A stretch of DNA of 64,000 nt from Lottia gigantea (GCF_000327385.1 NW_008708477.1:186885-250884); one strand, 5' to 3'. Positions 49,260 to 62,262 are shown, counted from the stretch's first letter. Made by a program: numbers and translations. The notes: generated by a model not told the origin, from the letters alone.

Positions 49260-50737
49260 TGACGTCATAATATCGGCCATATTTGTATTGGAGAAATTTG
49301 AAAAACGATCTTGTCCAAGAATACAATCAGCACCAGTATGGAAGGGATCCTTAACATCCTTATCCAAATAATTTTACAAATAAACAATAAGAATACGCAC
49401 CTGTTCAAAATTAAAAGAAGTAAACCAGATTGAATGATTCCTGCTATGTTTGATCCATGTCCTTCCTGAACAAAAACTTGACCATGCCTTTTGAGTTACA
49501 AATTTCATTATAACAAAGCTTTAAAATTATTATTGGAAGATAATATGTTTTGTGGACGATGAAAACCGCGTATTAAATTTGTTTCTTGCAATTATTCGCT
49601 CGGTCTTTCTTAGAACGCACATTGAGATCATCGCTGAATTCTACACCCTTTTCGATCCACCGCCATTGCATCTATATTTACATGTTACATAGGGTGCAAC
49701 AATATTTATGAACTTAATTAAGCCCCTCGTTTGCTAATTATGTTATGAAATTGTCTTTTCACTTAATTAATACAGAAAGTTTCAAGGCCTAATTATTTTT
49801 GGGGGACGCGTGACAGAATTTTGCCAGTATTAGGGCAGGCCCTAGGTCCAATTTCAAAGGGTTTATAGAGGTGTTTTCTGATTACACAACGAATATATCG
49901 GCGCTATTGCGTCATTCAGCTTTCCTCGTCATTATAGAAAAACGTGACCAAAATATGACGTCATTTGCTGAAAAAGAATTTGACCTTGACAAGTAAAAAG
50001 CAGAAACACGAAGCATTTTAAGAAAAATGGTCCAGTTGACTGAATACGTAAATGGATTAAAAGGTACATCGTGTACGTCGTTGTATGTATTTTTAAAATA
50101 GTAACTGGAGCTTCTATATTTTTGCCAGATGTCATTGCTCGGGGCACATTATATTGTGTCATAACATGGTGACGTTTGAAGTTTTTTTTGAAAATTGTAC
50201 TTATGGTTACTACATTATAGAAGACGTTTTTTTGAAGGTACGCTGGTACAAAATTTCATTAATAAATTGAACTAAAACCACGCAATAAAACATGTGACAA
50301 GTCATATTTTGTTGTCAGTCTTTTTTGACAACGCGGGGAATAGTTAAAAAACCAAAATTTTAAGTCTTGGCTATAAACCACCCGAAACGATCGTATATGA
50401 AATTGAGATGTGCTTGGTACGATGTCAGTTTTTTTTTGTGGTCAGAATCCGTCATAAACATGGCAATTTATAAACTCATTCAGGAACTGCTTTAATTATA
50501 TGCCTTATTTGGACATTTGGAGTTTTGGACGAATATTTTTGCATCAGTAATAAAAGGCTTACAGTTTGGAACTCTGTTTATAATGCTGTAGGTTGAAGAA
50601 AAGGCTAGATAAATACTGAGTCTGTCAAAAATAGTTTTCATGTAGTTAGAAACTTTCGACCGTTCCTTCAGAAATCTAAGAATTGGTCGTGAGTTTGGAA
50701 CGGAACTCTGGCACTGCTTTGATTGTTATTGACGTCA
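49260..50737. promoter_or_regulatory. Cluster of three CRE-type palindromes (TGACGTCA)
   Basis: Exact TGACGTCA octamers at 49260-49267, 49956-49963 and 50730-50737. This is the consensus binding site of CREB/ATF bZIP factors. One further exact copy was noticed elsewhere in the window, at 32140-32147. Three in 1.5 kb of AT-rich DNA is more than chance would usually give. Whether they are bound is unknown. Confidence 0.35.
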
Positions 50738-51839
50738 TCACAACGATAATGTCGTGCATCATTCTCAATCGTAATTTTACCACCTTAAGTGTGGGTCGTC
50801 TAATACATCATACTTGTTCAGAGATATTTTTTATAGTTTTTCTCTAATCAGCATTAAATTTGAGTGCATTTTCCTTTCCTCGACTGGCCCAAAACGGAAG
50901 GAAGGTAGATTGATCAGAAATTCAATGTGCGTAATTCGTGGTCTTATTTGATTCATCATAGGACAAATTCTAGAAAAAGTTGTTTATGTTATAATATAAA
51001 CCTACTCAACTTTATTATCCTGAAATCATTTCCGTCAGTTTGAAGGTCGCCCGATTTTGAAGATGCTGCGCCTTATACTCCCACTCGAGTCAAATTCGGT
51101 TCAATATTTGGAAAATCGTGAACTACAATACTTCAAATATCCATAATAAAAATCATGTAATCGAATGACAGTAGCTAAATTTAAATTTGACTGAAAATAG
51201 GACGGAAAATGGGACGTTGAAATAATATGTTTTGGCTATACTGCATGCGAAATTATATTCAAACTAGCAAACATATTGTGACAAGATTGCATTGAGCCAC
51301 CATTGCACTGAATTGCGATAGGCCTTATCCCGCACTAACTGTGCATTACGGGTTATTTCTTGTCATAATTATGTAGCTATACACATGTATGTATTAAACT
51401 TGTCCAAATCACAAAAACGGCAACCATTGAAATTCGATTTGCCAAATTTGATTTAGGATTTCCAGGCAATATTTGGTTTTTGGGACTGCATTTTTCTGTA
51501 GAGCAAATAGTATGGGATAGAAGCTATATGTTATAACATTCGTCAGTTAGTAACAGTTACCATCCCTCTCTCAACAACCATCTTGCCCTTTCAATGTTGG
51601 TCTCAATTGTGTCATTGTGGGACGTTTTATGCTTTACGTGATTCCCCACATTTTCTTTTCTGACCGACCATGTCTTAATATGAAATGGCATTCGGCTTTA
51701 AAAATCTTTTTTCTGCATAATATATTATAGTGTACAGTTATAATGAATAATGTTAGAAAAATAATGATAGTTCGCCTACGCTTTCTTATAGTATGATAAG
51801 AAAATTACAAAGGAAATATGTGAAGACCAATGAAGATAC

Positions 51840-53798
51840 ATGTAGTTTTCGTATAAATTTATTTCTGTATGGAAATATAAAGAGCAACAATCTAAACTAT
51901 TTACAGGAAATTCTTAAGGATAGTTACAACTGAATTTCTTTTACAACTATTTAACTATACAAAATAATATACTTTACAAAATTATAATAATTTTACAAAA
52001 TTTTAACAAAACGAGATCTTAAGACATAATTTATATTTTTATTTTGTTTTTTTTTTGTAAAAAAAACACCTGTACTTTTGTGATATTTCTTTTTAAAGGA
52101 TTTCATCAAAAAAAATTTTCCATGCTGTTATTCTTATGCATAGCCTTAATTGCATTTCAATGTTTGCGCTGCCAAAATTTCATAATTGCATAGTATAAAA
52201 GCGATCCATCAGCATGAAGCTTACGTCCAATAACGGAATAACGGACAAAAAGGCACATCGAATCTTCCCAAAACATTTCTCGCATTAACTCGAATTCTTC
52301 TGTGAGCGGCAATGCATATATAATGAATCCTACTCAAGCTATAGTGGCTGTTTCCAAGATATACAGGGCATTATGGAAGCACGAGAATAGAACTTATAAG
52401 CTGAGCAGTGAGCTCCGAAGCAAAGTGTGGGATCTTGATGTACCAACAATTTAACAGTTTCTTCAACATTGCGTATGTTGCATTCTACGGATTATTGAAA
52501 TATCTGCTTCTTGAGATCAGACCAAATATTCAGGGGTGTTGTTATCTGTACAATTAAGATATCTTACATGTACACATTTTTAAGATATCATCAACATAGT
52601 TGAAATAGGTGGATGACACCCATTCCAAAAAGTTCACATGATTCAAACATGTCGAGTAATGAGTCACCGAAACGACGGCACGAACCACTTAGATTATTTT
52701 TACAAATAACAACATAACCAAACTTCTATTAAACGCTCTTTTTATATCTTATGTCATTCTTTAATAGTTTTCAGATTCGCTTCCAAAAATGTCAATTCAT
52801 TGTCGTGGTTTAAAAAACGGAAGTGAATCAAGTGTTGCCAAGATGCTGTCAGCAGTTTCATCAAACCAAGGTCACGTTAAAAAATTGGCATCATCACTAT
52901 TTCCATTTTAAGGACAAAGAAAGTCATTTCCGCTTTGGAGGTCCTCGATACTGAGATAAGGTACTGCAATAAGGTTTTGTTTTGGCTCTCTGTGCACAAA
53001 CCATTGGCATTGGCGTTTACTCGGAAAATGGATCAATGCTAATTGAGTGAGGTCTTCAGATAGTTTTTGTTTATTCCCTCGCCAGATATCAAAGCATAAC
53101 AACTTCTCGGCAGATTTAAGTTTCAATAAATTTTCGGTCATGAACTTCCAATTTTTCAATCAATTTACAGACAAATATTCTTCATATGGTGACATATTTT
53201 GATCTATGGTGTAGTGTTTACAAACAGAAAAGTTTTGAGAAGGTGAAGTTGGAAGTTAATAACCTAAAAATCCATGTTAATGGCCTCAAAAACATATTGA
53301 AATAAGGCACATAAAAACATTTTTATACAGAAAAAGCTATCTAAAAATAATTTATATGATATAATAAATTTAATATAAAATGGCTTATATGTCTATCGAA
53401 AAATACTATTGGATGGAAGAATTATCATGTATACACAATAGAAACTAAAACTTGATATTGGGGTTTAAAGGCACGGTATTAGGTAACTATACAAGAGACA
53501 CAATATAATAGAAAAAGAAAATTAATTCTTTGTTATGATAATACTCCACATAAAAAAAATGTCATTTCGAGTTCTTTCACCAGAAAACGAAAACAGTCAA
53601 TTTTCTCTAGTATAATGAGTTTTTTTTATTCAGCACTCTTGATAGGATAGTATCACTTAAAAGTCAAAAAGTCACAGAATCAGCGACTGCCTGAAACCAT
53701 CCATGGTGTCTTGGGTATTATTGTACCTCTCACCGGTATTATGCTGCAGTGCTAGGGACTGAGATCATCTTACGTAGGTGTAAGTAATGTTCGGACGC
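51840..53798 (-). other. SoxE 3' UTR and immediate downstream sequence
   Basis: Sequence following the SoxE stop codon. Candidate poly(A) signals AATAAA on the minus strand (TTTATT on the plus strand) lie at 53625-53630, 52038-52043 and 51858-51863, giving 3' UTRs of about 0.2, 1.8 or 2.0 kb. An 83-codon open frame at 52908-53159 on the same strand (starts MKNWKFMTENLLKLKSAEK) matches nothing I know and is most likely chance. The left limit given is the farthest candidate signal, not a demonstrated end. Confidence 0.4.
53625..53630 (-). terminator. Nearest candidate SoxE polyadenylation signal
   Basis: AATAAA on the minus strand, 169 bases past the SoxE stop, in the context gctgAATAAAaaaaact. 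It is the first canonical hexamer after the gene. Such hexamers are common in AT-rich DNA, so use is uncertain. Confidence 0.35.
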
Positions 53799-54484
53799 TC
53801 ACGTATATCTTTCCCATGTCTGCTCTCCGGCTGCTGGTATTGGGTTAAACATTTGACGGTGAAGCCCCATAGCATATTGGTAACTAGGGGCGGATGTCAT
53901 TTGCTGCACTGATGGAGTCATGTAAGGATTTGGCATGGCACCATAAGTAATGTCCATATTGTAGCGGCCGGATGGGGAATCGTAAGTTTCAAATTTATTG
54001 TCATATTTAGGATCACATCTGTAAGGATGGGATTGTGCAGGGGCGAGCTGCTCGAGTTTAACTTGAGAATTCTGTTCTTCATCTCGGTATTTACATTCTG
54101 ATGGGCTGCTGAAAGGAGATGCGGAGTTGGTGAGTGCTGATGGTGATGATCCAGTGTGAGCTTGTTGTGGTGATGATTGGTTTGGGTGATCATACCCGGT
54201 TGGACTGATGGTGCTAGATGATCCATTAGGTATATAGGTTTGGCTACAAGTTCCTGTTGACGGTACTCGGTAGGATGGCGTCCAACTTGAGGATGTGGTT
54301 GTAGGTACATTAGAGTGGCTGCCATATTGGTTGTAGTGAGCTGAATTTTGAGATGTGATTGGGTGCACGCCGGAAGGTGGCAAATACTGATCAAGATCGT
54401 CAAAAGGATCGATAACTTCTGTGCTTAAATCTCGGATGTCGACGTGACTGAAATCTATACCTGGGGTTCCAGAGTGTCCATGAG
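53799..54484 (-). CDS. SoxE: SoxE transcription factor, last coding exon (transactivation region)
   Basis: Last coding exon of a SOX8/9/10-type HMG-box transcription factor, a nuclear DNA-binding regulator of cell fate. The splice acceptor (tttctatttacag) ends at 54485; the exon begins with two bases completing an Ala codon, then runs 227 codons to TGA at 53799-53801. Near its start is the SoxE-typical block GIDFSHVDIRDLSTEVI followed by FDDLDQYLPPSG, closely matching the vertebrate SOX9 segment IDFRDVDIGELSSDVI...FDQYLPP (K2/dimerisation-independent activation region). The middle is rich in Ser, Pro, Thr, Gln and Tyr, as in SoxE activation domains. VKLEQLAPA corresponds in position to SOX9 IKTEQLSP, which carries a sumoylation site (consensus psi-K-x-E). 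The end, GEQTWERYT, recalls the SOX9 terminus WEQPVYTQL but stops earlier. Family assignment is very firm; which SoxE paralogue cannot be said, and invertebrates usually have one. Confidence 0.95.
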
Positions 54485-54794
54485 CTGTAAATAGAAAATC
54501 AAAATATCTTAAGATCATGCTTTGTGAAACTTTCTTCGTGTTAGCTCAACTTTTGCAACTCTGGAGAAACCATTCATTGACACAATAGTTCTCGATCGAA
54601 AATAAAAGAAGAACATAAACCCTTACGCAATCATTGAGATAAAAGGCAAAATGTCTAGCAAATCTGATAACATGATATCATATAGGATTAGTATGGTGAC
54701 TTCTTGCTCGAAATTGAAGATAACCATCAAATGATAATAAACAAACAACATAGATAGCTTTATAATGATATCAAAAGCCAAAGGCATATCTTAC
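54485..54794 (-). other. SoxE intron 2 (310 bp)
   Basis: GT-AG intron in phase 1 between the two SoxE exons. The donor is g|gtaaga at 54794-54789 and the acceptor is tttacag ending at 54485. Splicing here keeps the frame from ...DRKARMMN through Ala to HGHSGTPGIDF. The place is close to where I remember the second intron of vertebrate SOX9, just before the IDF..VDI block. No repeat is seen inside it. Confidence 0.93.
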
Positions 54795-55129
54795 CGTTCA
54801 TCATTCTGGCCTTTCTATCGTAAATGCACTTGAGGTTCAATGCCTCGTGTTGGTTGGGTGTTGCTGGTGGTGTTGGTGGACCATTCGAACCACCAGGTTG
54901 ACTGGAGCATTCGCTAGAACAATCGTCACTTGGAGATGAACATTCACCAATGTTTTTGTACATATTTCCATGAGGAAGTGGGCTATTGTTGTCATTGCTT
55001 TGCTGCTGTCCTTTCAATGGTTTTCGGCGACGTGGTTGATATTTGTAGTCTGGATAGTCTCTTTTGTGCTGAACTCGAAGTCTTTCAGCTTCCTCCACAA
55101 AAGGCTTCTTTTCGTCTTCATTGAGTAAC
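54795..55129 (-). CDS. SoxE: SoxE transcription factor, middle exon (second half of HMG box)
   Basis: The acceptor atcattccag ends at 55130; the exon starts with the last base of a split Arg codon (AG|G), then [17 protein letters not shown] and [19 protein letters not shown], the C-terminal half of a SoxE HMG box with its basic nuclear-localisation tail. An intron inside the HMG box at this Arg is the known SOX8/9/10 position. After the box comes a Gln/Asn/Ser-rich linker with acidic-serine runs, then [11 protein letters not shown], matching the SOX9 GPPTPPTTPK motif. The donor (aacg|gtaaga) follows 54795 in phase 1 and joins to the next exon as GCT (Ala). The first half of the box (the NAFMVWAQAARRKLADQYP-type segment) is absent here and I did not find it between 55130 and 64000 on the minus strand, so the gene is 5'-incomplete in this window. 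The leading MTHLYHS of the open frame is intron sequence. Confidence 0.96.
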
Positions 55130-57639
55130 CTGGAATGATATAAGTGAGTCACATAAATGGTTATTCCATGAAAATGGTATTATTTAAATCTTGGAAACCC
55201 CATATTTTTTACTTTGACTGGCTATATTATGTACAGGCTTTAATTGGGTTAAGATGGATTCTTATTGAGCTTTGTAGAATAATTAGGAATAGGTTCAATA
55301 GTTAAAATTGAAACTTTCAAAACTTTTAACACATCGAGAAGTGCTGCAGATAGTTTCTCATACTTTGCCATGACTTGGCAAATCCTCGAGATTTATGGAT
55401 TAACCTCTTACTAATCCAGGATTAACGATAGGAAACAAGTAGATGAACGCGGATTAGCAAGGAACAACATTTCCTCGATACAATTTACCTAACCATCGAA
55501 CTTTTCAAATTCGACACATGCATGTCATTGGACAAACAGCGTTACTTAATCCTAGCTCAAATATGTCTCCTTTAAAACAGTTCACAGATCTTCTTCCCGT
55601 TTTGCAATATTTTGTTTCACAATAAATATAAGATTGGCGAAAGGCGAAATTCGGTTTTAAATGCCCCGAGATCAATCTCGAAAGAAATTAAATCACAACT
55701 TGTGAGCAAATTCATCTAATACTGCCTTGGGGAATTTTAAATTATCATCAAAAATCTTAAGGTTTGAGTCGAATGGCCTTGGGGAACTATTTCTCAAGCA
55801 TGTGGAATAAATAATTGAAATATTGCATCTTATGCAAGCTAACAGGTTTACATATTATCATTTTAATGTAAAACATCGTACAATTTAAAATTTGTAACAT
55901 GTTTTGTGAGTCATCTGGTTTTAAGGTCAAAGATGTTTTTTGTCAACCATTTTCTGCCCTGTTTCTCGTGATTCAAAACAACTTTATTTGTCATTTAAAA
56001 TTCATAATACAACTGTGGAGATATATAATGGATGAAATATGAGATAAAAAAAGAAAATTTGGAGATTTTTTTACAAAATGAAATTAAGTATTGTTAAGTT
56101 GGAAACCATTTGGAGCGCAGACGACAATGACTGGTTCGTCATAAAGAACTTTCAGACCACACACCTTATTTTTTATACGAAATTGCGGCTACCTGAGATT
56201 AATTTCATTTGATAGTTTCGTATCTTTTTGACAAAAAAAAATTGTTATTTTATTACGGGGTCAGCAAAAGAAAACGATAGAATGGTGTTAGGTGTCTAAT
56301 TTACAAATATTTAGTCTTCTGAATGTGCCGCGCAACACGTACACAAAACACGGGGTGCTGTAATAGTCGACGACCTAGCTACGATTTAAATTGTTCTGTT
56401 TCTTTTGACTTCTACCTTCCAACAACAAACACTGTTTTTTTTTCGGATAATTTAGTGACAAGATCCCGTCATTTAATGAAATTCGATCATATCATTTGGG
56501 TCTGTTTATTGTTTTAAGAAAATCCGTTTTGGTAAAAAAAACCCAAAAACATGTTATCTTGGTTACAATGGAAAAACGAAAAATTATATTAGCCACAATT
56601 CATAAATTCCGCTTTTGATCAAGTGATAAATTGTCAGAAAAGTGCATTAATTTCGTCTGAATCAAAACATTGAAAAATTTGAAATAACACATGCGCGTAT
56701 AGTTTGGGGGCACATTAAAAGAGATCATTCAAAATTCCAATTCAAATGGTCGTACAATAATGGACAAGGTAATAAATTATGATAATGTTTGTTAAAAGCA
56801 AATCCCAAAATCTGCTATGGATATTTTCCATGTCATAAACCAATAATAGGCGCTCTAATGAGTTTAGAAAGAAAAGTCATTTATTTTGATGATACCCCTA
56901 TTACAATAGATAGTATTACCACAAACGCCATTCCTAATGATTAGAGCTTAGTCTTCCAACAATAGAAATTAATATCTAATTTGGGTTTAAAAGCTGTAGA
57001 AACCGCATATATCAGAAAACGTATATTCTTTTCGCATTAATCAAACACCCACTAATTCAAACTAATAATATTAATGGTCGACTGCGAGACACCGACCGTT
57101 AAAGTTCGTAAAACTGGTCGTGAGAAAAGGAGGTAAATAAATGAATATTGTCGGCAATTCTGACTTTTCTCATACCTTTTCTTTCATAATACAAACAATA
57201 TATTTTATCCTCTAATTTCATGCTAAACTCAATCCGCCAAAAACCCGGTAGTTTTGTTAGGTGTCTTAAATTGGCGAACCACCACCAAAACCTGCTTATT
57301 ATGACTTTACTAGCGAATTAGTGGGATTAATTTCTTTTGAAAACAACACGAAAAGTCAATTTATTTGCGTTGAATATTGAATGTTATATGGGAAATAATT
57401 GAATGATTATTGTATATATCTTGGCGCTAACTTAGTCTTTTTCGCTAACTAATGAGATTTTGATCTAATGACCATCCCTGCGCTTCTGCTTTCAAGCATG
57501 GAAAAAGGCAAAAATACAATCTGATAAATGAACTTAATTTCACCCGATCGCAGTGTTTCTAGCAAACATGATAAGCTTGTCACTGCAAACACAAGGGCTC
57601 TATTAATCCCGCCACCGGTAGTTGCGTCATAACAACAAC

Positions 57640-58160
57640 TTTACTGTCCCGCATTGCGCCGCGGGCTGGTTGTTAGTTGTAACGATTTACCTGTAAGCGG
57701 CAGACCTCAAAGGTACGTCTGTTTGACCAAAAGACGTTCACAGTATGCTGACAACTACCATACCCACCGAAAAGCAAAGAACCCAGAAACAAAAATTAAA
57801 TCTCAAATTTCGAATTGGCACGAGAATCGTGTCAAAGTACTGAATCTGAACTTGTATTTTGTTGGTCTTGTCTTAAAGTTGTTGGTAGATTTACGTGACA
57901 TAATCCACGAAGACATTTTAAAATCAAATTCAGACGTACTTTGCTCTCGTGCGGGTGTGTATTTTTCTATTGGGCGAAATAGAAACATATTTAGGATCGG
58001 CTTTGAACTTAGATTTTTCATGTAAGTCTTCAGAACTTTGATAGCATTTTGCAAAGTCATCAAAGCCAGCGCCAAGAAATTGTGCTATTGGGTGGAACTG
58101 ATTTTGAATCTTCAACAAATTATGCACACGAATCCTTGTAAACTTTATATATTCACACAA
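57640..58160. other. CpG-containing segment of SoxE intron 1 with overlapping open frames
   Basis: A 123-codon plus-strand frame (57654-58025) overlaps minus-strand frames of 90 (57803-58075) and 76 codons (57930-58160). None shows a known motif. Being open on both strands with more CpG than the surroundings sets it apart; it may be a conserved non-coding element, an alternative SoxE first exon or promoter, or chance. Confidence 0.3.
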
Positions 58161-61100
58161 GAATAGGCTGGATGAACGTCACCACAGGCTCTTGATGAGT
58201 AAATAGTTAAGTGTTATTTTGAAGTAAAGGGGAAAAGATAGTTTAAATTTAGGAAACGATTCGTAATAACAATATAACTGTCGTACGTCCGGCTGACGTA
58301 ATAAGTTACTAACCACAGCGATTGACATCCTCGACCGAATTTTCACTTCGTTCAGATTTGGTATATTTGGACTAATCAGTAAGTTCAATTTACGACTTTG
58401 ATGAATATTAAACGAGGAAATTGTACAGTCATTCGAGGAAACCACTCTAAAAAATAATTGGAGAGTTCAAATTCAGACAATAGGAAACCACCAGAGATAA
58501 TGAATGAATCTATTGTCAACCAAAAGCTGAAAAAAGTTGATGGTTCACTCTGCAAGCTTTCGATATTTTTCGGCTTAAGTCGTTTTGCTGACTCCATTGT
58601 GTCAAAATCGGTCAAAACCTGCTTCTAACTGACCTAACAAGTCGTAATGCTTTTTATAACGCAGAATTAGAAACGTTCACGTCAAATATTTGATGTCTGT
58701 GAGCTTCCGTCCCTAAAACACTAACAACATACGATTATCTGGCCTCTGAACTTTACCCAAGACCTCAAGTCCTTTGACAAATTACCTGACATTTGGGTGT
58801 GAAAAGAATTGGACGGTTAGAGGGTCGCGACCAGATCAACCTATCGTCTGGCATCACCATGTCAAGGACTGGCGCAAAGATACAAAAACCTTCTGATGTT
58901 CAACTTCCGGTCTTGTCAAATCCCCAACACACGAGAAGTCACGAGGATTTAATTGACATATCGCTTGATAAGAAATTGTTAAATTGTGTTATGATGCCGT
59001 TGTGAAATTTTGCGCTCCTTTCCTTTGTCACTTTGATTGTTAAAAATTTGACTTTGGATTAATTTGACTGCTCTAAAGAATGTTGATATTTTTCCTCAAT
59101 AGAACCCCACGTTTCACGATCTTATTTAAACCTTTAATTTCCCCATGCGAATGATCAAAGAATTTTGAGGGTTGTGCTGGGCAATTACGATTGAAGATTA
59201 GTAGTAAAAAATATAGGTGAAATAATAATTCAATTTGAAAAGCAATATTCATTTGAATTGACTTGGTAAAGATTAAGGTCATCGTATAGAAGTTCGTAAT
59301 CCATAGGTTTTCAACTAAACATGATATAAGTATTAAATGATTTATTTTCTGATCTCATAATATTTTTTGCTCTTGCATTTACGGGAGTTTATATTTTGCC
59401 AAATCGATCCCAAATTAGTATTCTTTCAAACATACACTTCAAGTAATGGTAATCGTTTGAAAATGAAAAAAAGGAAGCACTTGTAGACCGGTGTTTAAAA
59501 AGTTAAGTTTTAACTGTGTTGTCTACGCAAATTAATTTTAAATTCGTATGATTGAAATCTAGATTATTATCCTCTAATCTAGTTGTTCAATCATAGATAT
59601 GATATAGATAGTCAGTAATCTAGATGTCTGATCAACTCCTCTAATCATTGTTTGATGGATAGATTCTCAATAAACGAGGGCCCTTAGTTCATTATGTCTG
59701 AATAACTCGAGGCATTATGTAGTTTATATTTCAATTGTAATAATAATTAGACAAGTTTCAATTCTAATTTCAGAATTTCTGCAATATTTTGGGATATCTC
59801 ACTTTAAGCACTGTAGGCCATTCGTGGAACAGATCTCAAATTCGGCGCAAATGCTGATTCTATAACACTGCCATCATTAGCTCAAGGCAAAGATCTCGAA
59901 CTCGAAATGAAACGGAGTGTTGCTCATCAACAAAGACAAAAGAAAGGCGTAGTTCCTCACACTTAATTAAACAGAACGTTTTGTCCACAATTAGTTTTGA
60001 ATCTTCGGTGCAATTACATTAAAACTCTCACGCTGTTAATATTTATCTTGTTTATCATATATTTAACTGATATAATTTTTACAAGTGATATGAAACAGGT
60101 CTAAAAACTCGTCTGACCTTTTGTTGGTTATCATGCTAACACAACCACCTTATATCACTACCCTTTTTTAATATAATGACTGTAAACAACGGTACTCAGT
60201 GTAAACCTATCCTTTCACTAATTTTAAGTTAGAGAAGCTCTCTCTAGTGACGATTCGAAATCGGAAAAGAATTTGCTGCTGTTCGGGCATTTTGAAAACT
60301 ACATAGCGCTAGTCTACCATTCCCCCACCCCCACCTCATTAGCTCAAAACCATGAAATTACATTTTATTTCGTGATAAAACTGGTGTTTTTGACTAATGC
60401 CACTACTGTTCTTTGTATCAAATGGAATAATGAGCTCTAACCTAATTTGCGAGGCAACTCTTCCTGTTGACCGAAAATCTTGGTACGAATTAATCAAGCT
60501 AGCACTTGGTGGTTTAATATTTGGTCACGTAACCACGATGCTGTGATTATATGCAATTTATCCTACCATGCTGTTATAATGCAATTTATCATATCGCGTA
60601 AATTGATATGCAAAATATGATTAAAGTTGCTAATATTAAAGATGTGAATACCGATATAGCAGATGACGCGAATTAAAGAAATCAGAAAGTGGTTGCAACA
60701 AATGGAATCGTGTCTGAATATTAATCAGACACTGGCACTATTCCTGGAGCGAGGCAACCATATTAAACAGAGTCTAGCTGTGAAACGGACCTGTTTTAAC
60801 GCGATCTTTGTGACATCTTCACATGAAGCAACATGAAACCGAATTACAGATACATTATCACTGTAGGAATTTCGTCGCCTCGACAAAACCATAAACATAG
60901 ATAAACAAATAAATAAAATTGGACGAAAAATTTGTAGTCGTTAATTTTCACAGATTTTCACGCATTTTTGTAACATTTTCAAGGAATTAAAACAGTAGGG
61001 TTTAACAATGTGCATGTAGAAAATTTAGAAAATTTTCGCATTAATGTGAAAATTGTGTGTCTGGTTGAGAGACGAATTCACTTGACAAATGGAAAAGATA

Positions 61101-62223
61101 TCAACGTTAAAGAGACAATTTTATTATGATTACAAGAACATGAAAACACGTATCAAATTTCGATCAACCACTTAGCGACTTAAACATCTCTCGGAAGTTT
61201 ACGGTTTGTTAGTCATTAACTTGTAATTGACTTAAGATGATGAGACTTTTACAGGCGTTTGGTTGTAAATTTACAATAGTTGGGAGTAAAATGCTTCATG
61301 CCTCAATAGACATTACGATATTTTCATTTAACCATCACTAATAAAATTGTTAACAGTCATCAGCTGCTTAAAAAATGAAATATTAAAACCATTCTGTATA
61401 CACAAAACCACGTCAATTTTATCGTTTGTAAATCGCCACAAATTTGACTGAAATTTCTTGTGTAATGTTACAAAGGAAAAACTGGTTTTTACGGTTGAAA
61501 GTATCTTAAGTAAGTGCAAAATCCATGCCCCCCAAGTCGTAAAACGATAGTGCTCAGCGAAATCTTAACTTATTGTATTTAAGTTTTAATTTATATTCCA
61601 GTACATACGTCAAACCTCGTTCTATATGAACATTCATCTTTTACATTGATAAAGATGACACTTTCGCTATATGTTTTCTTGGGATACAGATCAGTAAATA
61701 GGCTAAACCACTCGGCCGTGATTCCTTTTCTAACCCCCATGGCGAAGCTTCAAGAAATGTATGGAAAGTATATAAGTACTCGAGCGTATCTCTCATTCAT
61801 TTTCACTAGAAAAAAACTTAGTCAATAAATAAAAGTCAGAGTTTTGAATAACAACTGAATTGAAATATGAGAAATAAAACGATAGTTCCGTCACAAACGA
61901 CATTTTGGGTTTAGGACGACTTCGGGTCAAGGCAGACTGCACATCATCCATATATCTTACTTGTTCTCAAAAAGATTGAAAAAGTCAGTTTGAAGGTTTG
62001 TAATAATTGTTTCAAATTTTCATTATCGTGGAATAAGACAGGGCGCTTTACTTAGACCTGACTTATCTTAAATCTGTATCAATGATATTGTCAAGCTGAT
62101 TATCATGTAGCAGACTGTAATCTTTCAAGTTAAAAGGGTCAAATGAAACGACGGAAATTTGTAATAGTTTGATATCTTAATCCATATCGCACATCAGCAA
62201 TTATGATTAGCTAAAAAGGTATG

Positions 62224-62262
62224 GCTGGTGGGGTGAGGTGGGATGGCCCGGGGGTGTAGTGT
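62224..62262 (+). other. G-rich tract with G-quadruplex potential
   Basis: Runs of GGGG, GGG and GGGGG plus GG pairs within 39 bases (tggtggggtgaggtggg, then atggcccgggggtg), in otherwise AT-rich intron 1. Confidence 0.35.

Larger units (their letters stand above)
47800..51839. other. Repeat-poor intergenic block downstream of SoxE
   Basis: No gene, tandem array or transposon copy recognised. Compared with the sequence to the left it has more CpG and fewer low-complexity runs. It contains three exact TGACGTCA palindromes (49260, 49956, 50730) and a C-rich tract at 48594-48614 that is G-rich on the minus strand. A small ATG frame (MAAMWEI, 48194) follows a splice-donor-like gtaag near 48147. 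A 95-codon minus-strand frame at 49080-49367 has no recognisable motif. Regulatory function is possible but only inferred from position. Confidence 0.5.

Noticed and set aside
53464-53659. Possible further TTAA element (ttaaaggcacggtattagg ... gatagtatcacttaa)
   Set aside because: The ends match each other and MITE-D too weakly to claim an element in the SoxE 3' UTR.
54930-55124. 64-codon plus-strand frame
   Set aside because: Antisense shadow of the SoxE middle exon.
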